DNA from: Bacteroidales bacterium
GTDB lineage: Bacteria > Bacteroidota > Bacteroidia > Bacteroidales > UBA932
Reading direction: 5' to 3'
NCBI GenBank assembly: GCA_017504965.1
Contig: JAFVQD010000011.1
Coordinates: 1-64,000, forward strand
Length of the DNA stretch: 64,000 bases
Shown here: piece by piece, positions 10,069-16,521 of the stretch
Layout: each line of letters starts with the position of its first letter
Numbering within the stretch: the stretch's first letter is position 1
Notes under the pieces: generated by a model
What the model was told of the DNA's origin: nothing
Databases searched by the model: none
Seen by the model: the letters and a program-made list of their open reading frames with translations, nothing else
Translations under genes and position numbers: made by a program

Positions 10069-10938
10069 ATGATGACTCAAGAGAAACAACGTTATGTGGA
10101 CATACTGTCCAACAGTGGATTTAAGGCAGTGTTTGGAGATCAGGACAATAAGCCGGTGTTGATAGATTTTCTCAATGCATTTCTCCCGCAGGGAAGAAGG
10201 GTTAAGGATCTTACCTATGCCACTACAGAGATAGAGGGGTTGACACAGAGTAATAAGTCTGTGAAACTTGATTTGCGGTGTGAAGATGAGGATGGAACCT
10301 CATTCATAATAGAGATGCAGCGCTATGATCAGGCCAATTTTTTTCAGCGATGTGTCTCGTACAGTTCTAAGGTTTACGATATGAAGACTACCAAGGGTGA
10401 TGAAAGTTATGATATTCCACCGGTTTATCTTATCGGTATATTAGCCGTAGACAGTTTTGACCGTAGAGACGAAATATGGAGGGACAGATTCATTTCGGAT
10501 TATACATTCAGAGAAAAGTATACCGGCGAGGTGGTATGTGAAACAATTTCTCTTATCTTTGTAGAACTGAAGCGCTTTGAGAAGCGTTTGGAAGATTGTA
10601 TCAGTATCATAGATAAGTGGTGTTACGCTTTGAAGTATATGAGTAAACTCGACAGTTTGCCATTAGAATTGAGGAGGAGCGTATTCGAGAGACTCTTTCA
10701 AGCCGCGGAGATCGCTCAGTTTAGTCCAGAGAAACGGGAAAAATACGAACACGATATGATAACAGAGAGAGATGAAATCAACATACGTCGCACAGCCGAA
10801 CAGAAAGCCAGAGCTGAAGGCCGGAAGGAAGGCTTGTTTGAAGTGGCTAAGAGTCTGCTTGGCAGTGGTATGTCTGTATGTGATGTGTCAAGACATACAG
10901 GTCTTACAGAAGCTGAGATAGAGGCTTTGTCTGCGTAA
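10069..10938 (+). CDS. Rpn-type PD-(D/E)XK nuclease family transposase protein
   Basis: This 289-residue protein matches the PDDEXK_2 / Rpn family, often annotated as 'PD-(D/E)XK nuclease family transposase'. Characterised Rpn proteins are DNA endonucleases that promote RecA-independent recombination. The nuclease core is at the N-terminus: SNSGFKAVFGD near 11-21, an Asp in KLDLRCEDEDG near 66-76, and the E-x-Q active-site variant in FIIEMQRYD near 79-87. The C-terminus has a charged linker (AEQKARAEGRKEG) and a short helix-turn-helix-like tail (VCDVSRHTGLTEAEIEAL). The gene stands alone, AT-richer than its neighbours, between two identical 92-bp repeats, with no terminal inverted repeats. 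The start MMTQEK could be either Met. The family call is strong; any link to the repeats is inference. Confidence 0.88.
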   Translation: MMTQEKQRYVDILSNSGFKAVFGDQDNKPVLIDFLNAFLPQGRRVKDLTYATTEIEGLTQSNKSVKLDLRCEDEDGTSFIIEMQRYDQANFFQRCVSYSSKVYDMKTTKGDESYDIPPVYLIGILAVDSFDRRDEIWRDRFISDYTFREKYTGEVVCETISLIFVELKRFEKRLEDCISIIDKWCYALKYMSKLDSLPLELRRSVFERLFQAAEIAQFSPEKREKYEHDMITERDEINIRRTAEQKARAEGRKEGLFEVAKSLLGSGMSVCDVSRHTGLTEAEIEALSA

Positions 10939-11001
10939 TACCTTTCGTCTACAATACTCCGTCACACCCGAAAGGGGAAGGGGTGATGGGGGGATAAAAA
11001 A

Positions 11002-11023
11002 ATACCCGGAAGGTTCCGGGTAT
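11002..11023 (-). terminator. Intrinsic terminator for the tldD-pmbA-nhaC-FKBP operon
   Basis: On the minus strand ATACCCGG and CCGGGTAT form a stem around a 6-base loop and are followed directly by a run of seven Ts. It lies 138 bases beyond the FKBP stop codon, with repeat copy 3 in between. On the plus strand the same hairpin may end transcription of the nuclease gene, though the T run is poor there. Confidence 0.75.
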
Positions 11024-11048
11024 ATCATAATTTGCCAAGACGCTCACG

Positions 11049-11067
11049 ATCCGGCGAGAGCCGGTAT
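11049..11067. repeat. Isolated 3' hairpin of the 92-bp repeat
   Basis: TCCGGCGAGAGCCGGTAT, the terminal hairpin unit of family A, stands alone directly upstream of full copy 3, as if the last module had been duplicated or left behind. It shows that the terminal hairpin can occur separately. Confidence 0.75.
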
Positions 11068-11159
11068 TAACAAGGCGTCATCAGACGCCCCGCGGAGGCC
11101 GTGTATTTGCGCAGCAAATACGGCAAGGCCGGGAGCGCTGGTCCGGCGAGAGCCGGTAT
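11068..11159. repeat. 92-bp three-hairpin repeat (family A), copy 3
   Basis: This copy is identical to copy 2 over all 92 bases and follows a lone copy of the terminal hairpin. It ends one base from the stop codon of the minus-strand FKBP gene and lies before that operon's terminator. It would therefore be transcribed, in antisense orientation, as part of the 3' untranslated region. Confidence 0.9.
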
Positions 11160-11160
11160 A

Positions 11161-11712
11161 TTAGTGGCAACCTCCGCTGCAGCCTGAGCAGCATTCGTCG
11201 CTGCAAGAACCGCTGCATCCGCCGTGTGCTTTCTTCTCTCCGTGGAGACCGTCAGTAAGTTCCTGCTCGGTAGCCTCTCTTACAGTGATAACTTTACCGC
11301 TGAAGTTAAGGGTCTTGCCGGCCATAGGGTGGTTAAAGTCCATAATGACAACATCTTCACGAACTTCTGCCACTTTACCTTGCATAATACCTCCCATATT
11401 GTTCATCATAGGGATGATATTGCCTACGAAAAGCAGGTTCTCCTGAACTTTACCGTCCACTTCAAAGATATTCTTGGGAAGCTCTACGATCATCTCAGGC
11501 ATTGGCATACCGTAACCCTCCTCAGGGGTAAGGGTAAATTCAAATGTGTCGTCTACTTTTTTGCCTTCAAGATTCTCTTCGAATTTGGGAAGAAGCATCC
11601 CTGTGCCGAAGATGAAATCGAGTGGTCTCTCTTCTGTAGCCTTGTCAGCCTCTTTACCATCTACGATAAGGGTGTATGTGATAGCTACAACTTTGTTTTG
11701 ATTGATTTCCAT
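11161..11712 (-). CDS. SlyD-like FKBP-type peptidyl-prolyl isomerase
   Basis: This 183-residue cytoplasmic protein should catalyse cis-trans isomerisation of prolyl bonds and act as a folding chaperone. The FKBP core is split by an insert-in-flap domain as in SlyD: YTLIVDGKEADKA near 13-25, LDFIFGTGMLLPKFEENLEG near 27-46, the IF insert around 70-125, then DFNHPMAGKTLNFSG near 129-143. The C-terminal tail from about 159 is rich in Cys, His and Gly (CSGSCSDECCSGCSGGCH), resembling the metal-binding tail of SlyD, which suggests Ni or Zn binding. The gene starts 14 bases after the nhaC stop and is the last gene of the tldD-led operon. The 92-bp repeat begins one base after its stop. Confidence 0.92.
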   Translation of the reverse strand: MEINQNKVVAITYTLIVDGKEADKATEERPLDFIFGTGMLLPKFEENLEGKKVDDTFEFTLTPEEGYGMPMPEMIVELPKNIFEVDGKVQENLLFVGNIIPMMNNMGGIMQGKVAEVREDVVIMDFNHPMAGKTLNFSGKVITVREATEQELTDGLHGEKKAHGGCSGSCSDECCSGCSGGCH

Positions 11713-11726
11713 TTTATTATATCTGT

Positions 11727-13178
11727 TTAGTTATTATTATCTGTTTCAGTCTCTTCTGTGGCGATTCTTCTAATCTTCCAGCCGATAGCGGCGACAAATA
11801 TAGAAATTATCGGGGAAATAATGTTAAAAATGCAGTAAGGCAAGTATGTCAGTGTCGCTACACCAAGCACTGTGGATTGGGCTACAGCACAAGTATTCCA
11901 GGGGACAAGTACCGAGGTCACTGTAGATGAGTCCTCTACAGAGCGGCTGAGAAGTTCAGGTGCGTAACCCTGTTTTTTGTATGTCTCCCCGAACATCTTG
12001 CTTGGCAGGATGATGGCCATATACTGGTCAGATAGGGCAATGTTGCAGAATATACCTGTACCTACAGTGGATGCCACTATGCTAAATGTGCTGTTCATGA
12101 ACTTTATCATCTTCTCGGTGATGGTGGTAATCATTCCGGATGCCTGTATGGACCCTCCGAAGATTATGACGCAAAGGATAAGGAGGATAGTGTTCATCAT
12201 ACCTGACATGCCATTTGTGCAGGCCAGTTCTGTCATCATCTCATTTCCGGCATTGACCTCCACGGATGTAGAGAGCATCTTGAGTGAGGCGTAGAGGAAC
12301 TGGTTGAAACCTCCTGCTACATCGCCGTAGATCTGTGATACGATGTGTGGCTGGGCAAAGAATGCCAGCACTGCACCCATAAGGGCAGATATAAGAAGGG
12401 TGATGAATGCAGGTACTTTCTTGTAAATGAGAAAGATGGTGAAGCAGGGAATCAGAAGGTACCAGGGTGAAATGTTAAAACTGCCTGTGACATTGTTAAG
12501 TATGGTACTTACATCTACCTGATTTATGTCGATAACAAATCCTGCAATGAGGAATACTGCCAGCGAGATGGTGAAAGCCGGCATATTGGTGTACATAAGG
12601 TAACCTATGTGTTTGTACAAATCTACACCTGCCATCGATGCTGAGAGGTTGCAGGAGTCAGATAGGGGTGAGCGTTTGTCTCCGAAATATGCCCCTGATA
12701 TTATCGCTCCGGCCAGCCACCCAGGGTGAATTCCGAGCAGTGTACCTGCGCTGATGAGTGCCACACCTATGGTTCCGCATGTGGTCCAGGAACTTCCGGA
12801 GAGGACTGATACCACTACGGAGAGAAGGAATGATGCTGCCAGGAATATTGACGGATGTATAAGCTTCAGACCGTAGTATATCAGGGATGGTACAATACCT
12901 GAAAGCATCCAGGTAGATGTGAGTGCTCCGATCATCAGAAGAATGTAGATGGCACCTCCAGTATTGTGGAGCTGTTGGTTGATCCCCTCCTCAATCTGGC
13001 TCCAGGGTATTTTCAAATACAATATGGAGATGAAAATCACCACTGCAGATGTGATGATTAGCGATATTTGTGATGGACCGCTGGTGAGGTCTTCACCAAA
13101 GACTTTTACGCCCAGGATAATCATCACTATAAGGAGGATGATAGGGGCGAGCGACAGGTAAATACCAGGTTTTTTCAT
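11727..13178 (-). CDS. nhaC: NhaC-family Na+/H+ antiporter
   Basis: This is a 483-residue inner-membrane protein with about 11-12 hydrophobic segments, assigned to the NhaC family of Na+/H+ antiporters. Characteristic stretches include GSSWTTCGTIGVALISAG near residue 130, a GAYFGDKRSPLSDSCNLSA loop near 162-180 with polar and acidic residues in a membrane context, and SVEDSSTVTSVLVPWNTCA near 412-430. It should exchange cytoplasmic Na+ for H+. It starts 1 base after the pmbA stop and is followed 14 bases later by the FKBP gene. Its presence fits the Na+-linked systems elsewhere in the window (decarboxylase pump, V-ATPase). Other small-cation antiport substrates cannot be excluded. Confidence 0.9.
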   Translation of the reverse strand: MKKPGIYLSLAPIILLIVMIILGVKVFGEDLTSGPSQISLIITSAVVIFISILYLKIPWSQIEEGINQQLHNTGGAIYILLMIGALTSTWMLSGIVPSLIYYGLKLIHPSIFLAASFLLSVVVSVLSGSSWTTCGTIGVALISAGTLLGIHPGWLAGAIISGAYFGDKRSPLSDSCNLSASMAGVDLYKHIGYLMYTNMPAFTISLAVFLIAGFVIDINQVDVSTILNNVTGSFNISPWYLLIPCFTIFLIYKKVPAFITLLISALMGAVLAFFAQPHIVSQIYGDVAGGFNQFLYASLKMLSTSVEVNAGNEMMTELACTNGMSGMMNTILLILCVIIFGGSIQASGMITTITEKMIKFMNSTFSIVASTVGTGIFCNIALSDQYMAIILPSKMFGETYKKQGYAPELLSRSVEDSSTVTSVLVPWNTCAVAQSTVLGVATLTYLPYCIFNIISPIISIFVAAIGWKIRRIATEETETDNNN

Positions 13179-13179
13179 A

Positions 13180-14487
13180 TTACATTCCGCTTAGGTCTAC
13201 ATTTTCGAAAGATATTGAGGGGATTCTCCATCTTGAGCACTCCCTGTAATCTGTGCCTATATTGGTCACATTATGCCACAAAGATAAGATATTCCCCGTC
13301 ATATTCATCTCTTTTATCGGGTGGGATATCTTTCCGTTCTCGAAAAGGTACCCTTCTATTCCGAAGGAGAAGTCACCGGTGGCACCGTTGGTATTTCCTC
13401 CGTTGAAGCCGGTGATGAGGATTCCGCGGCCTATATTGGCCATCATCTCCTCTGCACTTGTAGCCCCGAAGGGCTCCAGATTGGGGACAGAGACAGACTC
13501 CACTGTGGGAGCCATTTCCAGTTTGTTAGCAAAATATGTGGTGAGGAAGTAGGCCTGTGGTGCCCCAGCTCGGATTATATCCTGCTCTTTGGTGGCAAGC
13601 CCCTCGCTGTCAAACCATCGCGAGCCCATCAGCCCTGGAAGGTGTGGCGTGTCGGTGATGGTAAGCTTCTCCCCCAGGAGGTTTTTCCCGATGGAGTCAA
13701 GGAGGAATGAGTTTTTCTGCTGGATGGCCCCGCCGCTGAGTGCGGTGAAAATGGGGGATACTACCTTTGATGCCACTGTCCTGTCGAGGATCACGTGATA
13801 TTTACCCGAACGGATCTTCTTGGCCCCGAGCATCCCGAGGGTCCTCTCAAGGGCAATTTTTCCGCATCCCAAGGGCAATGTATCGAAGAACATTGTGCTG
13901 TCGTACCAGAAGTTTTGTGGTCGCACGTCACCCTTCCCTTTGACTGAACATTCGGTGGAGAGGGAGAAGAGTGTTCCGGAGGTCTCTCCGCAGAACCCCT
14001 GTGAGTCGATGGTGAGGCACCTTTCGCGGTAGTCCTCATATTCATTGGCCACTGATATTATCCTCTTGTCGCTTCGGTCAATCTCGGTGCCTAGCTTTTC
14101 GAGAAGCTCCCTTTTCGCCTCAGGGGCAATATTGTCGTATGCAGGGTCATCCTGCTGCAAATCAGCTGCCTCCCCTTCAAAATAGAGCTCCTTTGGGGGA
14201 AGGGTCCTGCAGGGATCTGGTGCCAGTAGTCTGGTCGATTCTACTGCCTCCCTCAGGTATTTGTCAAAATCACCCGGTTCCATCCTGTTTGTAGAGAAGG
14301 TGCCGTACCTCCCATCCACATAAAGCTGGAAATAGAGGGAACTGCTCAGTGAGTGCTGCAACCTCTCGAGTTCGCCGTCCAGGAGTGAATATGTGTTGAG
14401 ACTCGATTCGGTAAGGACGACGCGGGCCTGGTCTGCACCAGCGCGGAGAGCCATCTCAAGTGCTTGTTGTACAATAAGTTTATCCAT
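13180..14487 (-). CDS. pmbA: TldE/PmbA-type metallopeptidase-family subunit
   Basis: PmbA (TldE) forms a heterodimer with TldD; in E. coli the pair acts as a protease on microcin B17 precursor and CcdA. The start chosen is MDKLIVQQALEM at 14487 (435 residues), because its ATG overlaps the tldD stop codon by one base (TAATG). A longer frame reaching 14577 would run 90 bases into tldD and adds no family sequence. The protein lacks the HExxxH metal motif, as expected for the E subunit. The C-terminal half carries GGNTNGATGDFSFGIEGYLF and NMTGNI, typical of the family. It lies between tldD and nhaC with almost no spacing. Confidence 0.92.
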   Translation of the reverse strand: MDKLIVQQALEMALRAGADQARVVLTESSLNTYSLLDGELERLQHSLSSSLYFQLYVDGRYGTFSTNRMEPGDFDKYLREAVESTRLLAPDPCRTLPPKELYFEGEAADLQQDDPAYDNIAPEAKRELLEKLGTEIDRSDKRIISVANEYEDYRERCLTIDSQGFCGETSGTLFSLSTECSVKGKGDVRPQNFWYDSTMFFDTLPLGCGKIALERTLGMLGAKKIRSGKYHVILDRTVASKVVSPIFTALSGGAIQQKNSFLLDSIGKNLLGEKLTITDTPHLPGLMGSRWFDSEGLATKEQDIIRAGAPQAYFLTTYFANKLEMAPTVESVSVPNLEPFGATSAEEMMANIGRGILITGFNGGNTNGATGDFSFGIEGYLFENGKISHPIKEMNMTGNILSLWHNVTNIGTDYRECSRWRIPSISFENVDLSGM

Positions 14488-15905
14488 TAGTTTACCCCTC
14501 CTACAGTCAATTGTTTGATTAGAACCGAAGGCATGCCGCACGATACGGGGCAATATTGCTCTTTGCCACAGGTCCATGTTCCGTTGTCTATCCTGTTGTT
14601 GTCGGCGACCCCAATGATGTCCGCAAGGGCTTCGGGCCCATTGCCGATGATGTTGATGTCTTTGATCGGGGTGGTGAGCTTTCCGTTCTCGATCAGGTAG
14701 CCAGATTTGACGTAGAATGTGAAATCGCCCGCACCGATCTGAACCTGCCCGTTGGAGAAATTGTCCACATATATCCCATTTTTAACCTCTGCGATAAGAT
14801 CTGCCTCACGGCAATTGCCGTTCTCCATATAGGTGGCCCTCATTCGGGGGATGGGCATAAATCTGAACGACTCGCGGCGCCCGTTGCCTGTGGAGGCGGT
14901 GTTGTAGAATTTGGCACTGATACGGTCGTGAAGGTATGAGTTAAGGATACCATTTTTGACCATATAGGTTTTCTGTCCGGGGATACCCTCATCGTCGATG
15001 TTTACTGAGCCTCGGTTGTGCATCAGGGTGCCGTCATCCACTATGTTGATTGACTTGTCGCAGATCTGCTTGCCGAGCTTGTCGGAGAAGATGGAGGTCC
15101 CTTTGCGGTTGAAATCTGCCTCAAATGCGTGTCCTATTGCCTCGTGAAGGAGTATTCCGGAACCCCCGGCCCCCATAACGACCGGCATCTCTCCACCTTT
15201 TGGTTGCGTAGCCTGGAAAAGGATTACCCCCTTTTCGTACGCCTCCTGCGCCATCTCATCGAGGAGTGCTTCATTTAGGAATTCGTACCCCATTCTGAAA
15301 CTGCGCGAAGAGGATGAACTCTCTATGCGGCCGTTCTCCTCCATTACGCAGGTGACCACCAGGGCTGCCATCGGCCTCTCGTCGGTAAATGATTCGCCCA
15401 GAGAGTTGTAAAAGAGTATTTTGGTGTTGGAGTCGGTAAGTCTTTCCAGCACTTTCGTGATCCGGCTGTCCTTGGCGAAGACCTTCTCATTCAGAGAGGT
15501 CAGCCACCCCATTTTCTCAGTGACTGTGTGATCTTCCCATGGAGAGAGGATAGGGGAGTAGTTTGTCCCTTTTACAGGTGTGAAGGCTGCAGGGATATTT
15601 GTGACTGAGTCTGGAAGAGTCGCTATCTGCGCTGCAATCCTCGCTGCATTTTTCATCTCTGCGAGGGTGGTCTGCTCGGTAAAGGCAAAGCCTGTCTTAT
15701 CCCCCGATACAACCCTGATTCCCACACCATAGTCTATATTGGAACTTACCGCATTTACCTCTCCGTCGCGAAGTGAAAGTTCATTGGAAACTGTATATTC
15801 GAAATAGAGGTCGGCGTAGTCTCCGCCCCTCTGTAGTGCGATCCCAAGCACCTCTCTCAGCTGCCCCTCCTGCACATTGAATAGATCAAGATATTTTTTG
15901 TCCAT
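14487..15905 (-). CDS. tldD: TldD-type metalloprotease subunit
   Basis: TldD is the catalytic partner of PmbA/TldE in a heterodimeric zinc protease. The 472-residue protein has the HExxxH motif in HEAIGHAFEAD near residues 255-265, preceded by the glycine-rich GAGGSGILL. The C-terminal family signature is IKDINIIGNGPEAL, then CGKEQYCPVSCGMPS, ending in LTVGGVN. The ATG at 15905 is only 7 bases from a consensus -7 box (TACCTTTG) on the minus strand, implying a very short or absent leader. Its stop overlaps the pmbA start (TAATG), so the two are probably translationally coupled. It heads a four-gene operon with pmbA, nhaC and the FKBP gene. Identification is secure. Confidence 0.95.
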   Translation of the reverse strand: MDKKYLDLFNVQEGQLREVLGIALQRGGDYADLYFEYTVSNELSLRDGEVNAVSSNIDYGVGIRVVSGDKTGFAFTEQTTLAEMKNAARIAAQIATLPDSVTNIPAAFTPVKGTNYSPILSPWEDHTVTEKMGWLTSLNEKVFAKDSRITKVLERLTDSNTKILFYNSLGESFTDERPMAALVVTCVMEENGRIESSSSSRSFRMGYEFLNEALLDEMAQEAYEKGVILFQATQPKGGEMPVVMGAGGSGILLHEAIGHAFEADFNRKGTSIFSDKLGKQICDKSINIVDDGTLMHNRGSVNIDDEGIPGQKTYMVKNGILNSYLHDRISAKFYNTASTGNGRRESFRFMPIPRMRATYMENGNCREADLIAEVKNGIYVDNFSNGQVQIGAGDFTFYVKSGYLIENGKLTTPIKDINIIGNGPEALADIIGVADNNRIDNGTWTCGKEQYCPVSCGMPSVLIKQLTVGGVN

Positions 15906-15912
15906 AACATGA

Positions 15913-15920
15913 CAAAGGTA
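15913..15920 (-). promoter_or_regulatory. Putative -7 box (TACCTTTG) for tldD operon
   Basis: TACCTTTG on the minus strand matches TAnnTTTG and ends 7 bases before the tldD ATG. The -33 region is T-rich without a clean TTTG. It is divergent from, and within 60 bases of, the cobalamin-locus promoter. Confidence 0.55.
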
Positions 15921-15938
15921 GTGTTTTTGTTTAAAAAT

Positions 15939-15971
15939 TTTGGAGTTTAGATTTTTTATGTTTTATCTTTG
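15939..15971 (+). promoter_or_regulatory. Promoter of the cobalamin uptake locus
   Basis: TTTG at 15939-15942 and TATCTTTG at 15964-15971 match the Bacteroidota -33/-7 elements with a 21-base spacer. Transcription would start near 15977, just at the 5' edge of the cobalamin riboswitch. This is the best-formed promoter in the window. Confidence 0.75.
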
Positions 15972-15975
15972 TGGC

Positions 15976-16200
15976 GCAAATGGTTCCCAGGTGGACGTTA
16001 CTGTCCGTCGGGAGAATAGGGAATCCGGTGAGAATCCGGGACAATACCTGTTGCTGTGAATTCCATCCTTATGGATACAGAATTTGCCGAACTCTTTGCC
16101 ACTGGCGGTTTGACCGCTGGGAAGGCTCGGTAAGTGGAATAAGTCAGAAGACCTGCCAATTGCGTTAACGGATTTATGCCTGCAGGTTACGGGTAAAATC
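15976..16200 (+). ncRNA. Cobalamin (B12) riboswitch
   Basis: The conserved core GGGAATCCGGTGAGAATCCG starts near 16019, followed by GGGACAATACCTGTTGCTGTGA. The B12 box AGTCAGAAGACCTGCC is at 16142-16157, and a closing helix follows near 16160-16200. The aptamer binds adenosylcobalamin or a related form. A G-rich stretch near 16236-16250 can pair with CCCCTATCTACCC near 16275-16288, which may be part of the expression platform. The first ORF downstream is the 40-residue peptide at 16367, then the surface lipoproteins and BtuB receptor, so B12 excess should lower uptake expression. Confidence 0.93.
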
Positions 16201-16366
16201 AAAACAGTTTTTTTATCCGTACAGAGATAATGCGCATAGGGTAGGGTTTTGCCGGCTTGTATATTTTACATATACCCCTATCTACCCGTATTTCCGGGAT
16301 AATTGGATGTTTTGAGTTTTGTTTACCCGATTCAGGCGAGTAACAACTTAAAACATTTTTTTATTT

Positions 16367-16489
16367 ATGGAGAACATCTACCAAACCCCTCAGATCGAGG
16401 TCCTCGAAATCAATGTCGAACAAGGCTTTGCGTCAAGTAATCCTAATGGAGCCGGCGAATCGGGCTGGTCAGAATGGGGCAATAATTAA
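16367..16489 (+). CDS. 40-residue peptide ORF between riboswitch and cobalamin locus
   Basis: An ATG at 16367 opens a 40-codon frame ending at TAA 16487-16489. It is the first ORF after the B12 riboswitch and ends 32 bases before the DUF4465 lipoprotein gene. The peptide starts MENIYQTPQIEVLEINVEQG and has a polar tail rich in Gly, Asn, Ser and Trp (GESGWSEWGNN). It has no signal peptide or membrane segment. From memory, small peptides with a YxTPxIEVxEI-like start and a Gly/Asn-rich end are common in Bacteroidales beside exported-protein genes, but I cannot name a function. It could be a leader peptide through which the riboswitch controls translation, a peptide precursor, or a small surface protein. 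That it is translated is inferred from the coherent frame and its position. Confidence 0.65.
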   Translation: MENIYQTPQIEVLEINVEQGFASSNPNGAGESGWSEWGNN

Positions 16490-16521
16490 CGGAGTCCAAA
16501 ACATTAAATACGATCAGCACA

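Noticed and set aside
9178-11159. The three 92-bp repeats as a CRISPR array
   Set aside because: Copies are 271 and 1435 bases apart, internally palindromic and far longer than CRISPR repeats, and no cas genes are present.
9541-11159. A classical insertion sequence around the Rpn gene
   Set aside because: No DDE or HUH transposase, no terminal inverted repeats and no target duplication were seen; the bracketing repeats are direct and palindromic internally.
13180-14577. Longer pmbA start at 14577
   Set aside because: It would overlap tldD by 90 bases; the ATG at 14487 overlapping the tldD stop (TAATG) gives the normal family N-terminus.
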